64,000 nt of DNA from Bacteroidota bacterium. Lineage in GTDB: Bacteria > Bacteroidota > Bacteroidia > UKL13-3. The position numbers and the translations under genes were made by a program. Below the pieces are notes generated by a model, which worked only from the letters and a program-made list of their open reading frames with translations, searched no databases and was not told the DNA's origin. Below are positions 38,422 through 45,810 of this stretch, in pieces. Numbering within the stretch: the stretch's first letter is position 1; each line of letters opens with the position of its first letter. The stretch is from NCBI GenBank assembly GCA_027482225.1, contig JAIXWD010000023.1, positions 62,001-126,000 on the forward strand, in the 5' to 3' direction.

Positions 38422-38440
38422 GTATGCTTATGTACTTTCG
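38409..38440 (+). promoter_or_regulatory. Candidate promoter of the thioesterase gene
   Basis: TTTG (38409-38412) and TACTTTCG (38433-38440) are 20 bases apart. The -7 box differs from TAnnTTTG by a C, a variant that recurs upstream of other genes in this window. It overlaps the start of the divergent DUF3822 gene. Confidence 0.5.
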
Positions 38441-38469
38441 TAGGCCGTAAAAGTAATAAAAAAAATTAT

Positions 38470-38904
38470 ATGATGAAGCTTAAGCCCGCTGAACCTGATT
38501 TTGTGGAAATGGTAAAAGAGAAAATAGGTGGTAACTATTTTTCTATACACATTGGCATAAACATACACCGCATTGATGTTGGTGAAATAGAGGCAACCAT
38601 TGATTTACAAGGGCATCATCTACAACAAATGGGATACGTGCATGGAGGAGTTACGGCAACATTTGCCGATGTAGTAAGTGGTTTTGCAGCTTTTACTTTG
38701 GCTAAAAGAGGGCAAGGGATAGTAACAGCCGATTTGCGTGTAAGTTATTTAAATCCAGGTATAGGCACTAAGCTGTATGGGAAAGGATGGGTAATAAAGG
38801 CAGGTAGTCGCATGCATTTTTGTGAGGCAGAAATTTGGACGATAGACGAAAACGGCAAACGCACCGATGTTGCCAAATCGAGCAGCACCATGGTGGTGGT
38901 GTGA
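38470..38904 (+). CDS. PaaI-type hotdog thioesterase
   Basis: 144 residues from the ATG at 38470. The hotdog motif QQMGYVHGGVTATFADVVSG carries the expected Gly-Gly turn and catalytic Asp, followed by DLRVSYLNPG. Family members hydrolyse acyl- or aryl-CoA thioesters. The substrate is unknown. The gene is bordered by a repeat-rich gene-free patch downstream. Confidence 0.9.
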   Translation: MMKLKPAEPDFVEMVKEKIGGNYFSIHIGINIHRIDVGEIEATIDLQGHHLQQMGYVHGGVTATFADVVSGFAAFTLAKRGQGIVTADLRVSYLNPGIGTKLYGKGWVIKAGSRMHFCEAEIWTIDENGKRTDVAKSSSTMVVV

Positions 38905-38942
38905 TTTCTTTTTGTCACTTTTTGTGTGGGCAAATTTTAATT

Positions 38943-38984
38943 CAACGAGGCCAAAAACAATTTATAACAACGAGTTAAAAAGTA
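38943..38984 (+). repeat. Direct repeat A, copy 1
   Basis: A 42-nt unit starting CAACGAGGCCAAAAA and ending CAACGAGTTAAAAAGTA. It recurs with few changes at 39436-39478 in the same orientation. Confidence 0.8.
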
Positions 38985-38997
38985 ACCAAAAAGCCCA

Positions 38998-39081
38998 CCA
39001 CGAATGCCAAATCCGACCTGATTCCTCGCACGAGGCCAACCGCCCCTGGGCAGAATCAGTCGGATTTCACACCATTCGTGG
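38998..39081. repeat. Long imperfect hairpin
   Basis: The outer arms CCACGAATG/CATTCGTGG and inner arms AAATCCGAC-TGATTC/GAATCA-GTCGGATTT pair around a GC-rich centre that itself contains CCTCG-CA-CGAGG. The 84-base palindrome could fold as RNA or as a cruciform. Confidence 0.75.
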
Positions 39082-39212
39082 ACGCCCACCGCACCTGAGT
39101 CATTCAAGCATAATTTATTGATTCAAACATGAATATCAAACAAACTTATGTTTGATTTATGTATCATCATTGAAGGACTCCACACGGCACATGAGATTTT
39201 TGCGTAACAAGT

Positions 39213-39299
39213 AAGTGCAGTTGTATTTGCGCTGGGTTTGGCAAGCAATCAGGAAATGAAGCGTAGCGAAATGGCTTTGATTGCGCTGTATACAACAAG
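39213..39299. repeat. Nested inverted repeats
   Basis: GTTGTAT/ATACAAC forms the outer arms, with GCAATCA/TGATTGC inside. The core contains GAAGCGTAGCGAAATGG. It is an imperfect long hairpin. Confidence 0.55.
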
Positions 39300-39340
39300 C
39301 GTAACTTGTAGCAAAAAGATCATAAGCCTTGAATTTTTTG

Positions 39341-39370
39341 CTAACTTTTTGTTTCAAGACAAAAAGTTAG
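39341..39370. repeat. Perfect 11-bp inverted repeat
   Basis: CTAACTTTTTG and its exact reverse complement flank an 8-base loop. The T-rich arm resembles the CTTTTTGTCACTTTTTG stretch at 38908-38924. Confidence 0.75.
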
Positions 39371-39375
39371 GCGGT

Positions 39376-39392
39376 TTGGGGTGCAACCCCAA
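39376..39392. repeat. Short hairpin B, copy 1
   Basis: TTGGGGT-GCA-ACCCCAA, preceded by GCGGT. It recurs with a 4-base loop at 39487-39504. Confidence 0.75.
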
Positions 39393-39435
39393 GAAATAAA
39401 TGGAGAAGTTTGTTTCAAAACAACTGCGCAGCAAT

Positions 39436-39478
39436 CAACGAGGCCAAAAAACAATAAACAACAACGAGTTAAAAAGTA
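39436..39478 (+). repeat. Direct repeat A, copy 2
   Basis: The 43-nt partner of 38943-38984. It is followed by a second copy of hairpin B, whereas copy 1 is followed by the long hairpin. Confidence 0.8.
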
Positions 39479-39486
39479 TTGCGGGT

Positions 39487-39504
39487 TTGGGGTGGCAACC
39501 CCAA
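39487..39504. repeat. Short hairpin B, copy 2
   Basis: TTGGGGT-GGCA-ACCCCAA, preceded by GCGGGT. It lies 37 bases past the mtgA stop on the transcribed minus strand. Confidence 0.75.
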
Positions 39505-39541
39505 GGAATTTGTTATGGATTGTATTACAAATTACTTTAAA

Positions 39542-40294
39542 CTACCCCTTCTTTTTCTTCTTATCACCCTCGTCTCTCCAAGGCAACTTACCAATTTTAT
39601 ACATGTAACGCTGCACCACAGAAGCTTTTTTATTAATGTATTTACTTGGTTTATTAGCAATAAATTTACGCGGGTTTGGCAAGCAAGCTGCTATCAAAGC
39701 ACACTCTCGTTTGGTTAGTGTTTGGGCATTTTTATTAAAGTAATGTTTAGCTGCGGCTTCTATACCATAAACACCATCACCCATTTCAATAATGTTGATG
39801 TAAACTTCTAAAATGCGTTTTTTGGTCCACAGCAACTCCAAGCAAACCGTAATACCCATTTCGGGTAATTTTCTTACCCAACTCCGATTTGGTGTAAAAA
39901 ATAAGTTTTTGGCTGTTTGTTGGCTAATGGTGCTTGCACCACGCATTTTTTTCCCGGTTTTCATACCAGTCTTTACAGATTTGTAAATTTGTTCAAAATC
40001 AAAACCGTAATGACTAATAAACTTGATGTCCTCACTGGTTAAAACAGCATAACAAAATTTATCAGTTACATAGTCGATGCTTCTCCAAGTTTTGTTAAGT
40101 TTAATGGGTTTGTCATTAGCAACTTGCTCAAACACGCGTTTAATGTGTAAAGGAGTAAAGGGAACAGGTATAACGCGGTATAATATGATTAATAACATGG
40201 CAAACTGAAAACCAACAACAAACAACCTAAATAAGAACATGCTTATTTTTTTGAGTGCTTTAGTAAGATTAAATCCGCCTGCCTTTTTAACCAT
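39542..40294 (-). CDS. mtgA: Monofunctional peptidoglycan glycosyltransferase
   Basis: 250 residues. One N-terminal membrane anchor (about residues 20-42) precedes a GT51 transglycosylase domain. Catalytic Glu88 lies in TSEDIKFISHYGFDF, and the RGASTISQQTAKNLFF motif is at residues 118-133. It polymerises lipid II into glycan strands. There is no transpeptidase domain, unlike the PBP1A gene at the window's right end. The C-terminus is Lys-rich. Confidence 0.94.
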   Translation of the reverse strand: MVKKAGGFNLTKALKKISMFLFRLFVVGFQFAMLLIILYRVIPVPFTPLHIKRVFEQVANDKPIKLNKTWRSIDYVTDKFCYAVLTSEDIKFISHYGFDFEQIYKSVKTGMKTGKKMRGASTISQQTAKNLFFTPNRSWVRKLPEMGITVCLELLWTKKRILEVYINIIEMGDGVYGIEAAAKHYFNKNAQTLTKRECALIAACLPNPRKFIANKPSKYINKKASVVQRYMYKIGKLPWRDEGDKKKKKG

Positions 40295-40606
40295 GTTGCA
40301 ATGATAAGAAGTATTGAATACACATCACACAACTTTTATAATTTATACAAACATGGTTTTGTTGTTTGTTGTAAATTATGGAAAGGAATTGGGGGCGCTA
40401 ACAGAAAACTCAGAATTATACAGAATTGATAATCACAAGGGTCACTAAGTTAATCACTTAGTATACTAGGTTTTGTCTTTAGCAGAAGCCATGGAATTGC
40501 ACAGACTCCCTGTGCCTCTGCGCCTCTGTGGTTCAACTCCCCAATAACTGGGTTTATTAATAATTATCTTTTCCTCAAGCCAACTATTTACGATTATTGC
40601 CAAAGT
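40295..40606. other. Gene-free spacer between mtgA and trmN6-like genes
   Basis: About 310 bases. Apparent minus-strand reading frames here are not protein-like. It contains a short inverted repeat (CTAAGT/ACTTAG near 40447-40463) and a GC-rich tract around 40500-40535 with tandem-like CTCTGCGCCTCTGTGG. The divergent promoters must lie here, but no full consensus was found. Confidence 0.6.
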
Positions 40607-41329
40607 ATGAGTGAGTTTACATTTAAACAGTTTACCATAAAGCAGCAAAAAAGTGCCATGAAAATTGGTACGGATAGTGTATTGCTGGGTTGCCTGGCTG
40701 AGGTAGAACACGCTCAAAAAATATTGGATATTGGTACGGGTACAGGCATACTTGCTTTGATGTGCGCCCAAAGAAGTGAAGCAAAAATTGATGCGGTTGA
40801 AATTGATGAGCAAACCACTTTGGAGGCCGAGTTTAACTTTAATAACAGTAAATGGATTAACCGATTAAATGTTCATCACCAATCATTACAAAATTTTACA
40901 TCAACGTGCCCGCATTTATTTGATGTAATCATCAGTAATCCGCCATATTTTGTTAAGAATAATAATTTTTATATTATAAATGAACAGCGCAGCAAAGCTC
41001 GTCATGATGCTGATTTGCCCTTAAACGATTTGGCAAAATATGCTTATCAATTGTTAAAGGATGAGGGCCATTTTTGGTTGATTTTACCTACACAAGAAGC
41101 GCAATTGTTTTCGAATTATGCATTGGAGGCAGGATTGTTTTTAAAACAACAAACAGTGCTTTTTCCTAAAGTCAACAAGGCTTCCAATCGGGTGATACAA
41201 CAATGGTGTAAATACGAAACAACAGCCGTAAACAATAGCTTTGTTATTTACGAAACAAACGGTGAACCCACAATGGCTTATAAAAAAATTGCACAAGAAT
41301 TTTATATTGGGAAACAGTTTATGTTGTGA
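40607..41329 (+). CDS. trmN6: tRNA1(Val) (adenine37-N6)-methyltransferase type
   Basis: 240 residues. The early TFKQFTIKQQKSAMKIGTDSVLLG matches the family N-terminus. The SAM loop is ILDIGTGTGILALM and the catalytic motif is ISNPPYF. It should methylate N6 of A37 in a tRNA. The identification is by similarity of layout; another N6-adenine or RNA methyltransferase is possible. Confidence 0.87.
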   Translation: MSEFTFKQFTIKQQKSAMKIGTDSVLLGCLAEVEHAQKILDIGTGTGILALMCAQRSEAKIDAVEIDEQTTLEAEFNFNNSKWINRLNVHHQSLQNFTSTCPHLFDVIISNPPYFVKNNNFYIINEQRSKARHDADLPLNDLAKYAYQLLKDEGHFWLILPTQEAQLFSNYALEAGLFLKQQTVLFPKVNKASNRVIQQWCKYETTAVNNSFVIYETNGEPTMAYKKIAQEFYIGKQFML

Positions 41330-41529
41330 GTCTTAGCTCACAGAAGTTAAAGAATTTCTCTGAAATGTTGAATTGACAAACTTAGATAGTCTAAAAATAT
41401 TATTTATCAATGACTCCTGTTTTAGCTCCCCTGAACTTCCTTTTGATACTCGCGCATTTGCAAAATCAGCGCAAAGCGGACAACAGACGCTAAGGTCTGT
41501 AAAAGCTCGAATAGGGTTTTACAAGTCAA

Positions 41530-42858
41530 TTAATACTTCTTCTCCACAAACGAAATTCCGTATTCGGCCAATTCATTTAAAATTGGATTGTACAATTCAG
41601 GCATGGTTGGTATTACTACACCACGTAGCTTAATATCACCCAACATTAAGTGTTTGGCGGCAATAGCCATTGGTAAACCTACGGTTTTTGACATGGCAGT
41701 TAACACCTCGTTTTCGCCTTTTACCACCAAAGCGCTGCTTATTTTTTCTTTCTTGTTTGGATAACTTGCCTCAATTTCGTGATACATCACTATCATATCC
41801 AACTCACCTTTTTGTAGCTTCCATTTTTGTTGTAGCAACTGCTGTAAAATAAAGGCAGGAGAACCTTCTGTTAAGTTAATTTTGGTATCATCAAAAAAGC
41901 CTAACCAAACTAATTTTTTAAACTCATCTTGTTCTTGGGTTAGGTTTAAAAAATCACACACACGCTGTTCCAATTGGCTTAAGTCGTTACCGGGAGTAAA
42001 CGCACTTACCAATTCGCGATAAGTTAGATTTTGAGTGTTATGAATGACAAAACTATCATCTGTTAAACCCAATTTCACCAGGTTATTCCATGCTTTTGAG
42101 TAACCTTTTTTTCTGAGCGTACCACGTAAAACAGTATGTGCACTTTCAATACCATATGGTTTGATGTAACTTAACGAATCGCGGTTGGCATAACTTTCAA
42201 ACGAGCCATGGTTTTCAATGTGCACCTCTTCCGTTTGCTTAAAAATACGTTGAGGTGGAATAAACTTCAATTCATTTTGCTCTAAATATTGCGCGGTACT
42301 TTGTCCGGCAACTACAACGTTTCTTGGGTTCCAAGTAAATTTATAATTCCATGGGTTATCATCAAAATCAGGTGCAACCAATCCGCCACAAAACGATTTA
42401 AATACATCAATACTTCCACCTTTTGCCTTTACCTCATCAATTATTTTCATAGCCGATAAGTGATCAATACCCGGATCTAAACCACATTCATTTAGTAACA
42501 GAACATCGTTATTTATTGCATTGTTGTGTAAACTTTGCATTTCAGGGCTAACATAACTTGCCGTAATTAAATGTTTCTTTAAGCTAACACAATTGCGCGC
42601 CACATGTATATGCATGAAAGCAGGTAGCAATGATATAATCAAATCGTTAGCCGAAACTAATTGTTCAACTTGTTCGTTATCTGTTGCGTTAAGTTTAATT
42701 GCTTTAGCGTTTTTTTGATTGGCAATCTTATTTTCAGCAGCCTCTAAATTACTATCGGCAACGGTAATTTGCCAATTAAAAATATTAGCTTGCTCTAATA
42801 AATATTTTATTAAGTATGATGATGAAAGGCCTGCTCCAATTACCAGTATGTTTTTCAT
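41530..42858 (-). CDS. Saccharopine dehydrogenase-like oxidoreductase
   Basis: 442 residues from the ATG at 42858, which begins right at the Rossmann loop (MKNILVIGAGLSSSYLIKYL); an ATG 13 codons upstream is unlikely because a -7-like box lies between. Later segments AGQSTAQYLEQNELKF, LRGTLRKKGYSKAWNNL and MSKTVGLPMAIAAKHLMLG match the saccharopine reductase/lysine 6-dehydrogenase C-terminal domain. It is probably an NAD(P)-dependent enzyme of lysine catabolism or a related amino acid route. The exact substrate is uncertain. Confidence 0.85.
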   Translation of the reverse strand: MKNILVIGAGLSSSYLIKYLLEQANIFNWQITVADSNLEAAENKIANQKNAKAIKLNATDNEQVEQLVSANDLIISLLPAFMHIHVARNCVSLKKHLITASYVSPEMQSLHNNAINNDVLLLNECGLDPGIDHLSAMKIIDEVKAKGGSIDVFKSFCGGLVAPDFDDNPWNYKFTWNPRNVVVAGQSTAQYLEQNELKFIPPQRIFKQTEEVHIENHGSFESYANRDSLSYIKPYGIESAHTVLRGTLRKKGYSKAWNNLVKLGLTDDSFVIHNTQNLTYRELVSAFTPGNDLSQLEQRVCDFLNLTQEQDEFKKLVWLGFFDDTKINLTEGSPAFILQQLLQQKWKLQKGELDMIVMYHEIEASYPNKKEKISSALVVKGENEVLTAMSKTVGLPMAIAAKHLMLGDIKLRGVVIPTMPELYNPILNELAEYGISFVEKKY

Positions 42859-42884
42859 AAAAAAAACCAATGTATTTAAGGGTA

Positions 42885-42892
42885 CGAAACTA
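42885..42892 (-). promoter_or_regulatory. Candidate -7 box for the saccharopine dehydrogenase-like gene
   Basis: TAGTTTCG on the minus strand lies 27 bases before the ATG at 42858. It matches the TAnnTTCG variant; no clear -33 was seen. Confidence 0.35.
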
Positions 42893-42931
42893 TACATTTA
42901 CTTTACAATTTTTAACTAAACTTGTATAACT

Positions 42932-43420
42932 ATGAGCGAAATCAGAAGAGAATCTGTTTTAAATAGATATACAGATATTAATGAGTTAAGCGCGAGTGAT
43001 CGTGATTTGTTAAAAGAAGCCAAAAACGCTGTTGGAACCTCGTACGCTCCGTATTCAAATTTTCATGTAGGTTGTGCATTACTTCTTAACAATGGGGTTG
43101 TTGTTAAAGGTAGCAATCAAGAAAATATTGCATACCCAAGTGGTTTGTGTGCTGAACGTGTTGCCATATTTAGTGCAGGAGCAAATTACCCAAACGAGGC
43201 TGTTAAAACAATAGCCATAACAGTAAAGGCCGATAAGTTTAAAGTTACTGAACCTATTATGAGTTGCGGTGCTTGCTTACAAAGCATGAGCGAATATGAA
43301 ATGAGGTTTATGCAACCAATGCGTATAATTTTACAAGGTGAAACTGGAGATATTTATATTGCTGAAGGATTAAAAAACTTTATGCCATTTATGTTTTGGT
43401 CTGATGAGTTAAAAGGTTAA
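42932..43420 (+). CDS. cdd: Cytidine deaminase
   Basis: 162 residues. Zinc ligands are C73 (in GLCAERVAIF, with catalytic Glu75) and C112 and C115 (in MSCGACLQSM). The Cys-type CAE motif marks the tetrameric class. It converts cytidine or deoxycytidine to uridine forms. It ends 2 bases before the adenine deaminase gene, so the two form a nucleoside-salvage operon. Confidence 0.95.
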   Translation: MSEIRRESVLNRYTDINELSASDRDLLKEAKNAVGTSYAPYSNFHVGCALLLNNGVVVKGSNQENIAYPSGLCAERVAIFSAGANYPNEAVKTIAITVKADKFKVTEPIMSCGACLQSMSEYEMRFMQPMRIILQGETGDIYIAEGLKNFMPFMFWSDELKG

Positions 43421-43422
43421 AC

Positions 43423-45024
43423 ATGGCAAAAATTAAAGCCAATTTGGTTGATGTTATACAGCGTGAAATTTATGCTGCAGAGGTGAATTTTGAAAATGGT
43501 ATTATTCAGTCTATTCTCCCCATTAAAGAAACCGTATCTGGATATTTATTGCCCGGTTTTGTTGATGCACATGTCCATATAGAAAGTTCTCTTTTGGTGC
43601 CTTCTGAGTTTGCGCGAATGGCTGTAATGCATGGAACTGTATCTACAGTGAGCGATCCACACGAAATAGCAAATGTACTTGGAGTGCAAGGTGTTGAATA
43701 CATGATTGAAAACGGAAAAAAAACTCCGTTTAAGTTCTTTTTTGGCGCACCAAGTTGTGTACCTGCTACCGTTTTTGAAACTGCGGGCGATAATGTTACG
43801 GTGGCTGATATTGAAAAATTGTTACAACGTGACGAGGTACTTTATCTAGCAGAAATGATGAATTATCCGGGTGTTGTTTTTGACGATCAATTGGTGCATC
43901 AAAAAATAAAAGCTGCACACAAAGCCAATAAACCTGTTGATGGACATGCGCCCGGACTTAGAGGTGAACAATTACGTAAATATTTTGCTGCGGGTATCTC
44001 AACCGATCATGAGTGTTTTACTTTGGATGAAGCAGAAGAAAAGTTGGCTTTAGGTATGCACGTTTTAATAAGAGAAGGTAGTGCTGCGCGTAATTTCGAA
44101 GCTTTGATTCCTGCTTTAAAAACGCATCCTAATCAAATTATGTTTTGCAGTGATGATAAGCATCCCGATTCGTTATTGGTCGGTCACATCAATAAACTTT
44201 GTTCAAGAGCAATAGCACTAGGTTATGATTTGTTTGATGTTTTGCAAGCCGCATGTTTCAACCCTGTTAAACACTATAAACTTCCGGTGGGTTTACTTCA
44301 ACACAATGCTCCAGCCGATTTTATTTTTGTTGATGATTTGGTTCATTTTAATGTAAAACAAACTTTTATTAATGGGAAATTGGTTTTTGATGAAGGTAAA
44401 GTATTGATTGATTCAGTGAATGTAGAAGCTGTTAATAAATTTAATATCTTACCATTAAAAGTAGAAGATTTTGCCTATACACCTAAAGAATTAGAATATG
44501 TTATTGTATGTGAAGATGGACAATTGGTAACAAAGAAATTAGTTTTTAAAAAAGCGGACATCAGCACACAAATTGATATATTAAAAATTGCGGTTGTGAA
44601 CCGTTATGCCAAAGCAAAAGTTGCTACTGCCTACATTAAAAATATTGGTTTAAAACAAGGTGCTATTGCAAGTAGTGTTGCACACGATAGCCATAATATT
44701 ATTGTGGTTGGTGTTGATGACGAAAGTATTTGTAAAGCAGTAAACTTGTTGGTTGAAAATACAGGAGGTTTAAGTGCGGTGAGTAGCAACGAAAGTTATG
44801 TTTTACCACTACCAATTGCCGGATTAATGAGTAATTGCGATGCTTGGGAAGTGGCTGATCGATATACTCAAATAGATCATTTTAGTAAGCAGGTTTTAGG
44901 TTCAACATTAAACGCGCCATTCATGAGTTTAAGTTTTATGGCTTTGCTAGTAATACCCGATATTAAATTAAGCGACAAAGGTTTGTTTGATGGTAACTCA
45001 TTTAACTTTTTGAAGGTGGTATAG
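43423..45024 (+). CDS. ade: Adenine deaminase
   Basis: 533 residues of the AdeC family. Metal-site motifs appear in order: DAHVHIESSLLVP, then EMMNYPGVV, DGHAPGLRG, STDHECFT and MFCSDDKHPD. The C-terminal domain ends with SNCDAWEVADRYTQI and LSFMALLVIPDIKLSDKGLFD. It deaminates adenine to hypoxanthine. It is translationally close to cdd (2-base gap). Confidence 0.95.
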   Translation: MAKIKANLVDVIQREIYAAEVNFENGIIQSILPIKETVSGYLLPGFVDAHVHIESSLLVPSEFARMAVMHGTVSTVSDPHEIANVLGVQGVEYMIENGKKTPFKFFFGAPSCVPATVFETAGDNVTVADIEKLLQRDEVLYLAEMMNYPGVVFDDQLVHQKIKAAHKANKPVDGHAPGLRGEQLRKYFAAGISTDHECFTLDEAEEKLALGMHVLIREGSAARNFEALIPALKTHPNQIMFCSDDKHPDSLLVGHINKLCSRAIALGYDLFDVLQAACFNPVKHYKLPVGLLQHNAPADFIFVDDLVHFNVKQTFINGKLVFDEGKVLIDSVNVEAVNKFNILPLKVEDFAYTPKELEYVIVCEDGQLVTKKLVFKKADISTQIDILKIAVVNRYAKAKVATAYIKNIGLKQGAIASSVAHDSHNIIVVGVDDESICKAVNLLVENTGGLSAVSSNESYVLPLPIAGLMSNCDAWEVADRYTQIDHFSKQVLGSTLNAPFMSLSFMALLVIPDIKLSDKGLFDGNSFNFLKVV

Positions 45025-45460
45025 TTCGTTTTTCATGCCCTTTTTTACTCATGCAATTTGGCGATTTAGCAATTTCTTGGTTTATGGTTTCTAAAAAACT
45101 CAAGTAATACAAGTTGTGAGTTTTATAACTTATATATTGAAATAGATGAGTAATACATATTTTAATAATAGGATACAAGAAATTTCAATAAGAATTAAAC
45201 GGGCAGTTTTATTTCCAATGCAGCGGTGGTATAAATCACCATTTCATTTATATTATTGTTTTGTAAATATTTATACCTAAAAACTTGTTATAACTGATTA
45301 CCTGAAAAATTCGTTATTTTTATGAATTTTATCGTTTATTTTATTTCATTAATACTTCATTATTTTCCACTCAATTTTTAGTTTTCTTAAGGTTAATAGT
45401 TGGTGGATAATAAATTTTCACATACAGCCATAAGTACTTAGCATTTTTTGTTTAACCATA
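45025..45460. other. AT-rich gene-free spacer
   Basis: About 435 bases between ade and the promoter of the second riboswitch unit. I see no reading frame, hairpin with a T-run, or repeat worth calling. Confidence 0.6.
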
Positions 45461-45493
45461 CTTGCACAAAATTAAAATATTAAAATACCTTTG
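45461..45493 (+). promoter_or_regulatory. Candidate promoter of the btu operon
   Basis: CTTG (45461-45464) and TACCTTTG (45486-45493) are 21 bases apart. The -7 box matches TAnnTTTG exactly, and it lies about 40 bases before the riboswitch core. Confidence 0.52.
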
Positions 45494-45529
45494 TTTCATC
45501 TTTTGGTGCATGTTAGTTTTTTACCATGC

Positions 45530-45720
45530 TTAAAAGGGAATTAGGTGTAACTCCTAAACAGTACCCGCTGCTGTAAGTACCAAATCAATGCAAATTGGTT
45601 TAAAAAGGTTGTTTAAATCTTAGTCACTGTTCTAACAAAACGAATGGGAAGGCCAAACAATCTGGTATAAGTCAGAAGACCTGCCAATAGTATTTTTACC
45701 ATGTAGCTTTCGGGAAAAAA
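45530..45720 (+). promoter_or_regulatory. Cobalamin (B12) riboswitch 2
   Basis: The core includes AAAAGGGAATTAGGTGTAAC (about 45532-45551), ACAGTACCCGCTGCTGTAAG (45558-45577) and GGGAAGGCC near 45648. The canonical B12 box AAGTCAGAAGACCTGCC is at 45669-45685. It precedes btuB, so it should shut the uptake operon off when cobalamin is abundant. A GCTTT...AAAGC hairpin just after it (about 45707-45724) may be the expression platform. Confidence 0.92.
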
Positions 45721-45810
45721 AGCGAAGGGGGATAGCATAAGCTTTATCACTTACTGTTCCTTTTTATATTTTTCTATTTGTTAAAGCTGCATACTTTTTT
45801 TATTAAAAAA

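Larger units (their letters stand above)
38905..39541. other. Gene-free, repeat-dense patch (about 640 bp)
   Basis: No convincing gene is present. The region holds at least four hairpin-forming inverted repeats and two direct-repeat pairs, described separately. It is locally richer in GC than the surroundings at 39000-39090. It looks like a cluster of dispersed intergenic repeat units, but copies elsewhere in the genome cannot be seen from here. Confidence 0.65.

Noticed and set aside
38867-39121. Possible small genes in the repeat patch, including a minus-strand frame at 39157-39357
   Set aside because: The frames follow palindromic repeats, lack signal or domain patterns and have no plausible start context.
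38943-39478. CRISPR-like array
   Set aside because: Only two copies of the 42-43 nt unit about 490 bases apart, with no regular spacers and no cas genes.
40466-40813. 115-codon minus-strand frame upstream of and over the trmN6-like gene
   Set aside because: Overlaps the methyltransferase 5' half and crosses the GC-rich spacer tract; no protein-like motifs.
41326-41342. GTGAG/CTCAC hairpin after the trmN6-like gene as a terminator
   Set aside because: Only 5 bp and no T-run; too weak to call.
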